Below, one piece after another: positions 33,969 through 38,847 of a stretch of 38,847 bases of DNA. The translations under genes and the position numbers were made by a program. How positions within the stretch are numbered: position 1 is the first letter of the stretch; the number at the start of each line of letters is the position of its first letter. The stretch covers positions 1-38,847 of the forward strand of contig DRFF01000026.1 in the NCBI GenBank assembly GCA_011050685.1, given 5' to 3'. The notes beneath the pieces are model-generated. The model searched no databases. It had not been told where the DNA came from and saw only the letters and a program-made list of their open reading frames with translations. This stretch comes from Aurantimonas coralicida. Its GTDB lineage: Bacteria; Pseudomonadota; Alphaproteobacteria; Rhizobiales; Rhizobiaceae.

Positions 33969-35059
33969 GCGAAGTCAATTTCATTGCACAGCCATTGGGG
34001 CGGACAACTCTGGATGCGATAGAAGAAATCGCCAAAACAAGCGATTTGACCAAGCTCGATATTGCGGCGGCATATGTGACGTCCAGCGGAACCTACGACC
34101 TTCTCAAAAGCATTGATGCCGCTCTTGGGGCAGATTGGGCAGGTGTCAAAAAACGGTGGATCACCTCCTTCGACTACTGCCGTACGCAACCGATCGCTCT
34201 GAAAACCTTGTTGTCGCTTCCCGCGTCGTCTGTCCGGGTTTACGACGCGCCGTTCTGCCTCGCGCACGGCGGAATGCCAAAGGTCCCTTTCCATCCCAAG
34301 GCGTTCCTGTTCCGGGGCAAGGATAGGGATTTTGCACTCGCAGGTTCTGGCAATCTGTCACGGTCAGGATTGTCCAAAGGCGTCGAGGTCGGGCTCACCC
34401 TAGCAGTAAGCCGGAAAAGTCCGGTCGAGCCGACTTCTGCCGCTACCATAAAGGCTTTGCGCCGCTGGTTTAAGGCAGTTTGGGAAACCGCGACCCCTTT
34501 GGATGAGGCTCTGCTCAAGCGATATGCCAAGCTGTTTGAAAGCATACCGAATCTTGCACATCCGGCCACCACAGAAGATGACCTAGCCAGTGGTGAAACT
34601 ACCAAAGGCGCTCTCAACAGCAAGGACCTAAAGAAACTCAGAGTTTGCTCGAATTTTTGGATCGAGGCAGGAAACATTACGAAAAACCGAGGGCCGCATT
34701 TGCCCGGAAATCAGCTTATGATGAAACGTCTATCCCGTGTGTTCTTCGGGTATGACCCCATAGCGGTTCCAGAGAATACCGTGATTGGCAGCGTGGACAT
34801 ATCCTATAACGGCGGCCCTGTTGCTCCTTACACGCTGTCGTATAGCGACAATAAGATGGATAAGCTCAATCTCCCCCTACCCAGGGCGGTTGGTCCGGCG
34901 GCATACGACAACCAATTTTTGTTGTTCCGAGAGGTCGGCGCTCATTTGTTCGATCTGACGATCGGCACCAAAGCTGACAAGGCCGGCTGGGTGAAGAAAA
35001 GCAAGGCCATCGACGCCGACTTCAAAATGTCGAGTGGTCGCGAGTGGGGGGTTTTCTAA
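33965..35059 (+). CDS. Phospholipase D-like nuclease, single HKD motif
   Basis: A 364-residue protein whose N-terminal part (KTSDLTKLDIAAAYVTSSGT) and catalytic block FHPKAFLFRGKDRDFALAGS followed by GNLSRSG give one HxK...GSGN motif (about residues 111-138). This is the signature of PLD-superfamily nucleases; proteins with one motif act as dimers. The C-terminal half (residues 200-364) is not recognised. A and T are more frequent here than in flanking housekeeping genes. It overlaps the methyltransferase by 4 bp and the helicase start by 1 bp, so it is made in the same complex or pathway. It is probably the DNA-cutting part, or one of two, of the putative restriction system. Confidence 0.82.
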   Translation: MSEVNFIAQPLGRTTLDAIEEIAKTSDLTKLDIAAAYVTSSGTYDLLKSIDAALGADWAGVKKRWITSFDYCRTQPIALKTLLSLPASSVRVYDAPFCLAHGGMPKVPFHPKAFLFRGKDRDFALAGSGNLSRSGLSKGVEVGLTLAVSRKSPVEPTSAATIKALRRWFKAVWETATPLDEALLKRYAKLFESIPNLAHPATTEDDLASGETTKGALNSKDLKKLRVCSNFWIEAGNITKNRGPHLPGNQLMMKRLSRVFFGYDPIAVPENTVIGSVDISYNGGPVAPYTLSYSDNKMDKLNLPLPRAVGPAAYDNQFLLFREVGAHLFDLTIGTKADKAGWVKKSKAIDADFKMSSGREWGVF

Positions 35060-37140
35060 TGGGCGTGCCAGCATCCACCGATACACCGAAACTGACAGTC
35101 CCCTCCGTCTCGGTTTCCTATGTCCGTAACGGTAGCACCACCAAGGCCAACACTCTTGGCATGAGGCCGATGCAGGAACGCGCCTATGAAAAGCGCGGCG
35201 AGCAATATCTTCTCATCAAGTCGCCTCCAGCGTCGGGTAAGAGCCGCGCCCTCATGTTCATCGCGCTCGACAAGCTGGCCAACCAAGGCTTGAAGCAGGC
35301 GATCATCGTCGTGCCGGAGAAAAGCATCGGCGCCAGCTTCGCCGACGAACCGCTGACCAAATTCGGCTTTTGGGCCGACTGGACGGTGGCCCCGAAATGG
35401 AACCTCTGCAACGCCCCCGGCGAGGATGGCGGCAAGGTCAACTCGGTGGGTGCTTTCCTTGAGAGCGATGACAAGGTGCTGGTCTGTACCCACGCCACCT
35501 TCCGCTTCGCGGTGGGCAGGTTCGGCGTCGAGGCTTTCGACAACCGGCTTGTCGCCGTTGACGAGTTCCACCATGTTTCCGCCAACCCGGACAACAAACT
35601 GGGCCTGCACCTGGGCCAGTTCATCGCCCGCGACAAGGTGCATATCGTTGCCATGACCGGCTCCTATTTCCGGGGCGATTCCGAGGCCGTGCTTGCGCCG
35701 CAGGATGAGGCTAGTTTCGATGCCGTCACCTATACCTACTACGAGCAGCTCAACGGCTATGAGTATCTGAAGCAGCTCGACATCGGCTATTTCTTCTATT
35801 CCGGGGCTTATGCAGACGACATTCTCGCCGTGCTGAATCCGGCCGAAAAGACCATCATTCACATTCCTAACGTCAATTCCCGCGAGAGCACCGGGCAGAA
35901 GATCAAGGAAGTCGAGCACATCATCGATGAGCTTGGCGAATGGCGGGGGATTGACTCCACCACCGGCTTCCAGATGGTCAAGACGCCGGAGGGCCGCATC
36001 CTTCGCATCGCGGACCTTGTGGATGACGACGCGGCCAAGCGGGATCGTGTTTCCGCTGCGCTCAAGGATCCCACCCAAAAGAACAATCGCGACCATGTGG
36101 ACATCATCATCGCGCTCGGCATGGCGAAGGAAGGATTCGACTGGATTTGGTGTGAACACGCGCTGACGGTCGGCTATCGTTCCAGCCTGACTGAGATCGT
36201 GCAAATCATCGGCCGTGCCACCCGCGACGCGCCGGGCAAGACCCGCGCCCGCTTCACCAATCTGATCGCAGAGCCTGATGCCTCGGAAGAGGCCGTAACC
36301 GAGGCCATCAACGACACGCTCAAGGCCATCGCTGCCAGCCTTCTCATGGAGCAGGTGCTTGCGCCCCGCTTCGAGTTCAAACCGAAGAATCCCGCAAACA
36401 GCACTGCCGCGCCCGGTTTCGATTACGGCGAAGGCGGCTACCGGCCGGACAAGTGCAATGTCGGCTTCAACGAGGAGAGCGGTCAGTTCCAGATCGAGAT
36501 CAAGGGCCTTGTTGAGCCGAAGAGCGAGGAAGCGCAACGTATCTGTCAGCAGGATTTGAATGAGGTTATCGCTGCCTTCGTGCAGGACAAGCCCGCCATG
36601 GAGCGCGGCCTGTTCGATGAAGAGCTTGTGCCGGAGGAGCTGACACAGCTTCGCCTGGGCAAGATCATCAAGGACAAATACCCGGAGCTGGGTGAGGAAG
36701 ATCGGGAAGCCGTGCGACAGCACGCCATTGCCGCGCTCAATATCACGCAGCAGGCGAAGAAGATCGCGCTTGGCGGCGACGGTTCCGGGGCGGAACCGAA
36801 TGCAAACACCGCGCTGATCGACGGTGTGCGCAAATTCGCGATGGACGTGCGCGAGCTGGACATTGACCTGATCGACCGGATCAATCCGTTTCAGGAAGCC
36901 TATGCCATCCTCGCCAAGACCATGAGCGAGGAAAGTCTGAAACAAGTCGCCGCGGCAATCGCCGCCCGCCGCACCAGCCTCACCCCGGAAGACGCCAAAC
37001 AGCTTGCCGTCCGGGCGGTCCAGTTCAAGAAGGAGCGCGGACGGCTCCCCTCCATCAGTTCGACCGACGCCTGGGAAAAGCGCATGGCCGAAGGGGCCGC
37101 CGCCTTCGTGCGTTTCAAGGATGAGGGGCGCTATGAGTGA
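35059..37140 (+). CDS. Superfamily 2 DEAD/DEAH-type helicase
   Basis: About 693 residues from the ATG at 35059 (MGVPASTDTPKLTVP), which overlaps the previous stop as TAATG; a GTG at 35044 is in frame. Walker A is IKSPPASGKSRALMFIAL, motif II is VAVDEFHHVSANPD (DEFH), motif III is VAMTGSYFRG and motif VI is EIVQIIGRATRDAPGK. Between them is a standard second RecA domain with VDIIIALGMAKEGFDWI. The C-terminal roughly 250 residues have no recognised motif and may bind partners. Such ResIII/UvsW-like helicases translocate on DNA in restriction and repair systems. Its stop overlaps the next start by 8 bp. Confidence 0.92.
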   Translation: MGVPASTDTPKLTVPSVSVSYVRNGSTTKANTLGMRPMQERAYEKRGEQYLLIKSPPASGKSRALMFIALDKLANQGLKQAIIVVPEKSIGASFADEPLTKFGFWADWTVAPKWNLCNAPGEDGGKVNSVGAFLESDDKVLVCTHATFRFAVGRFGVEAFDNRLVAVDEFHHVSANPDNKLGLHLGQFIARDKVHIVAMTGSYFRGDSEAVLAPQDEASFDAVTYTYYEQLNGYEYLKQLDIGYFFYSGAYADDILAVLNPAEKTIIHIPNVNSRESTGQKIKEVEHIIDELGEWRGIDSTTGFQMVKTPEGRILRIADLVDDDAAKRDRVSAALKDPTQKNNRDHVDIIIALGMAKEGFDWIWCEHALTVGYRSSLTEIVQIIGRATRDAPGKTRARFTNLIAEPDASEEAVTEAINDTLKAIAASLLMEQVLAPRFEFKPKNPANSTAAPGFDYGEGGYRPDKCNVGFNEESGQFQIEIKGLVEPKSEEAQRICQQDLNEVIAAFVQDKPAMERGLFDEELVPEELTQLRLGKIIKDKYPELGEEDREAVRQHAIAALNITQQAKKIALGGDGSGAEPNANTALIDGVRKFAMDVRELDIDLIDRINPFQEAYAILAKTMSEESLKQVAAAIAARRTSLTPEDAKQLAVRAVQFKKERGRLPSISSTDAWEKRMAEGAAAFVRFKDEGRYE

Positions 37141-38356
37141 TCCCGACCTTGACGACCTTCGCATCGAACTGGCGGACTTCGCCCAACCGGGAAAGAAGGC
37201 CGGACGCACCCCGCGCGAAGAGCGCATCATTGCTGGGTTTGAGGAAATCCAACGGTTTGCCGATGAGCATGGCCACGAGCCGCAGCATGGTGAGGACCGC
37301 GACATTTTCGAGCGGCTGTATGCGGTGCGGCTGGACCGGCTTCGTGCGTTGGAAGAGTGCCGCTTGCTTCTCGCGCCGCTCGACCGCCAAGGGCTTTTGA
37401 CCGGCGCGGAAACCATTGCGCCCGCGCCAACCGAAGAAATGGACGTCGAGGTACTCATGGCCGAACTCGCGGGGGCCGCAGGCGATTCCGAAATCACCGA
37501 GCTTCGCCATGTTCGCTCCGCCGCCGAGAAGCGCGCCGCCGAGGAGATCGCCAATCGGGAACCGTGTCCTGACTTCGAGAGGTTCAAGCCTTTGTTCGAG
37601 CAGGTCAGGATCGACCTCGATTCAGGCGTTCGCACCACCCGGCAGTTTGTGAAGGACGCCGGTTTCCTGAAAGCGGACATCTCCGAAGGGCAGTTTTTCA
37701 TCCTTGGCGGTCAGGTTGCCTATGTCGCCGAAGTCGGCGAAACCTTCCGCGCCCCAAACGGAGAAAACGACGCTCGTTTGCGCGTCGTCTATTCCAACGG
37801 GACTGAGAGTAACCTGCTTCGCCGGTCGCTCCAGCGGGCGCTTTACAAGGACGAGGCCGGACGACGCATCACCGAGCCGACCGCTGGCCCGCTGTTCTCC
37901 GGCGAAAGCGACGACGAGGATAAAGCAAGTGGCACCATCTATGTTCTTCGTAGTAAGTCCGATCATCCGCTTGTTGCCGCTAACCGTGACGTGCTGCACA
38001 AGATCGGTGTGACCGGCGGCGATGTGGCGCGACGCATTGCCAACGCCAAGTTGGACCCGACATTTTTGATGGCAGACGTGGAGATCGTTGCCACTTACAC
38101 GCTCTACAACATCAACCGCGCCAGACTCGAAAACCTCATCCACCGTATTTTCGGCCCGGCGCGACTCGACATCGAAATCAAGGACCGTTTCGGCAATCCG
38201 ATCGTGCCGCGCGAATGGTTCCTTGTGCCTCGTTTCGTGGTCGATGACGCTGTGGAGAAGATCCAGGACAGCACGATCACCGGGTATGTCTATGACCCAA
38301 GTAGTGCTCGTTTGGTAGAACGCAGCGCGCTGCCACCGTCGGGGGACTTGGCATGA
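37133..38356 (+). CDS. GIY-YIG (T5orf172/MUG113-type) nuclease-like protein
   Basis: A 407-residue protein from the ATG at 37133 (MSDPDLDDLRIELADF), which overlaps the helicase stop by 8 bp. The N-terminal third is acidic and helical. A middle segment (about 190-265: FFILGGQVAYVAEVGE, then RLRVVYSNGTESNLL) is a probable beta-rich domain of unknown role. The C-terminal part starts SGTIYVLRSKSDHPLV and continues LHKIGVTGGDVARRIANAKL, the IYVL...KIGVT...R pattern of T5orf172-type GIY-YIG domains, with a later RLENLIHRIFGPARLDIEI and NPIVPREWFLVP. It could cut DNA or bind it; the active-site Arg and Glu are plausibly present. It is coupled to the ATPase by an ATGA overlap. Confidence 0.85.
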   Translation: MSDPDLDDLRIELADFAQPGKKAGRTPREERIIAGFEEIQRFADEHGHEPQHGEDRDIFERLYAVRLDRLRALEECRLLLAPLDRQGLLTGAETIAPAPTEEMDVEVLMAELAGAAGDSEITELRHVRSAAEKRAAEEIANREPCPDFERFKPLFEQVRIDLDSGVRTTRQFVKDAGFLKADISEGQFFILGGQVAYVAEVGETFRAPNGENDARLRVVYSNGTESNLLRRSLQRALYKDEAGRRITEPTAGPLFSGESDDEDKASGTIYVLRSKSDHPLVAANRDVLHKIGVTGGDVARRIANAKLDPTFLMADVEIVATYTLYNINRARLENLIHRIFGPARLDIEIKDRFGNPIVPREWFLVPRFVVDDAVEKIQDSTITGYVYDPSSARLVERSALPPSGDLA

Positions 38357-38604
38357 GCAATGTCAATATCAAACGGCTGGTCGATAACATCCGTTCGGGC
38401 ACCAGTATATACACACCCTTGGTCGAGTTGGTCGTAAACGCGATTCAGGCCATCGACGCAAAGGGCATACAGAACGGCTTGGTAGAAATCGAAGTTCTCC
38501 GAACCGGACAGGCCGACGTGATCGACCGTCTTGAGGATGTTGATGGCTTCGTGGTCAAGGACAACGGCATAGGTTTCACTAAGAGTCTGTCCGGAAAGGG
38601 TTGA
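38353..38604 (+). pseudogene. GHKL-type ATPase, cut by an IS insertion
   Basis: The reading frame begins MSNVNIKRLVDNIRSGTSIY. It has the GHKL N-box ELVVNAIQAID and G1-like box VKDNGIGFTK, so it is the start of a HATPase_c domain protein (Hsp90/MutL/histidine-kinase fold). Native sequence stops at about 38582. The remaining codons to the TGA at 38604 (SLSGKG) are read from the left end of the inserted element. The lost part would carry the ATP lid and the rest of the protein; it may lie beyond the IS outside the window. The ATG overlaps the previous stop by 4 bp, so it is the fifth gene after the regulator in this operon. Confidence 0.85.
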
Positions 38605-38847
38605 ATGGCCAGGATGGCGATGGTTCCAGAGGGTGTCTTAAGCCTGATCTGGAAGAGCCATGTGGACCCCGACCACTCGCGCACAGCATAACCGCGAACA
38701 CTTGCGTTACGAAACCGACCTGACGGATGCGGAATGGGCAATCCTGGAGCCGCTGCTGCCTGGGCCGAGCGAGACAGGACGGCCACCGAAATGGTCGAAG
38801 CGCGAGATAGTCAACGCCATTTTCTATGTCCTGCGCGGCGGTGTGCC
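38583..38847 (+). mobile_element. IS5-family insertion sequence, left part
   Basis: The left end GAGTCTGTCCGGAAAGG begins right after CTAA, a target word of the YTAR type common for IS5-group elements. The element carries a transposase frame and runs off the window, so the right end and target duplication cannot be checked. Confidence 0.8.
38660..38847 (+). CDS. IS5-family transposase (3' partial)
   Basis: From the ATG at 38660 with GGAAGAG upstream, 62 codons are visible before the window ends. The text LTDAEWAILEPLLPGPS, then GRPPKWSKREIVNAIFYVLR, is the N-terminal DUF4096-type region of IS5-family transposases. The DDE catalytic domain lies outside the window. Confidence 0.9.
   Translation, partial: MWTPTTRAQHNREHLRYETDLTDAEWAILEPLLPGPSETGRPPKWSKREIVNAIFYVLRGGV

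Noticed and set aside
35056-37701. Very long open frame (about 880 codons) on the minus strand opposite the helicase and GIY-YIG genes
   Set aside because: It is antisense to genes with clear motifs, has no recognisable domain and is explained by high-GC codon bias leaving few stops on the opposite strand.
31173-38604. Calling the defence-like block DISARM
   Set aside because: Methyltransferase, helicase and PLD genes are present, but no DUF1998 (DrmB-like) protein is seen, and the GIY-YIG and GHKL genes do not belong to DISARM as I know it.
1-38847. tRNA, rRNA or CRISPR arrays
   Set aside because: No tRNA-like T-arm/anticodon arrangement, rRNA sequence or regularly spaced direct repeats was seen in the intergenic stretches.

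Overview
The window is high-GC, densely coded bacterial chromosome, most likely from an alphaproteobacterium of the order Hyphomicrobiales (Rhizobiales). The best evidence is a fused anthranilate synthase (TrpE-TrpG in one chain) behind a leaderless-type trp attenuator whose 14-residue leader ends in WWWAR. Supporting evidence is a ChoXWV-type choline transporter, a PutA/Lrp-type PutR pair, an HWE/HisKA_2 kinase, and intergenic palindromes of a kind I remember from rhizobial genomes. Family or genus cannot be fixed from the sequence alone. Layout: 1-4662 holds two overlapping large membrane proteins (the first is cut by the window edge) of the MoxR/DUF58/DUF4159 neighbourhood type. 4687-9675 is a mixed housekeeping stretch: an HNH endonuclease gene split by an in-frame TGA, a GNAT acetyltransferase, two palindromic repeats, a glutathionyl-hydroquinone reductase-like GST, a NUDIX hydrolase, a metallophosphoesterase and a C-tail-anchored protein. 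9769-14211 is a minus-strand leucine operon: a leader peptide with an LLLGLL run, alternative hairpins, leuA, a ThDP-dependent enzyme and an alpha/beta hydrolase. A DUF4118/HWE histidine kinase, a cation diffusion facilitator and the trpL-trpEG attenuator/operon follow up to 18884. 19003-28099 is a small-molecule catabolism and osmolyte block: GMC oxidoreductase, putA with divergent putR, then choX, choW and choV. choX is separated from choWV by a terminator-like hairpin and a roughly 356-bp element with inverted ends that looks like a MITE. 28201-30518 carries a Wzx-like flippase and a PhyH-type dioxygenase of lower GC. 30884-38604 is an accessory block, read as one chain of overlapping genes: HigA-type HTH regulator, MmeI/YeeA-like adenine DNA methyltransferase, single-motif PLD nuclease, SF2 helicase, GIY-YIG nuclease-like protein and GHKL ATPase. 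This looks like a multi-gene restriction/anti-phage system. Its last gene is broken by an IS5-family insertion that runs off the window end. How parts work together: leucine and tryptophan synthesis each appear to be controlled by ribosome-mediated attenuation. PutR probably senses proline and switches on putA. ChoXWV would import choline. In the defence-like block the methyltransferase would mark self DNA, while the helicase, the PLD and GIY-YIG nucleases and the ATPase would act on unmarked DNA. That last statement is inference from domain content, and the broken ATPase may mean the system is inactive in this strain.
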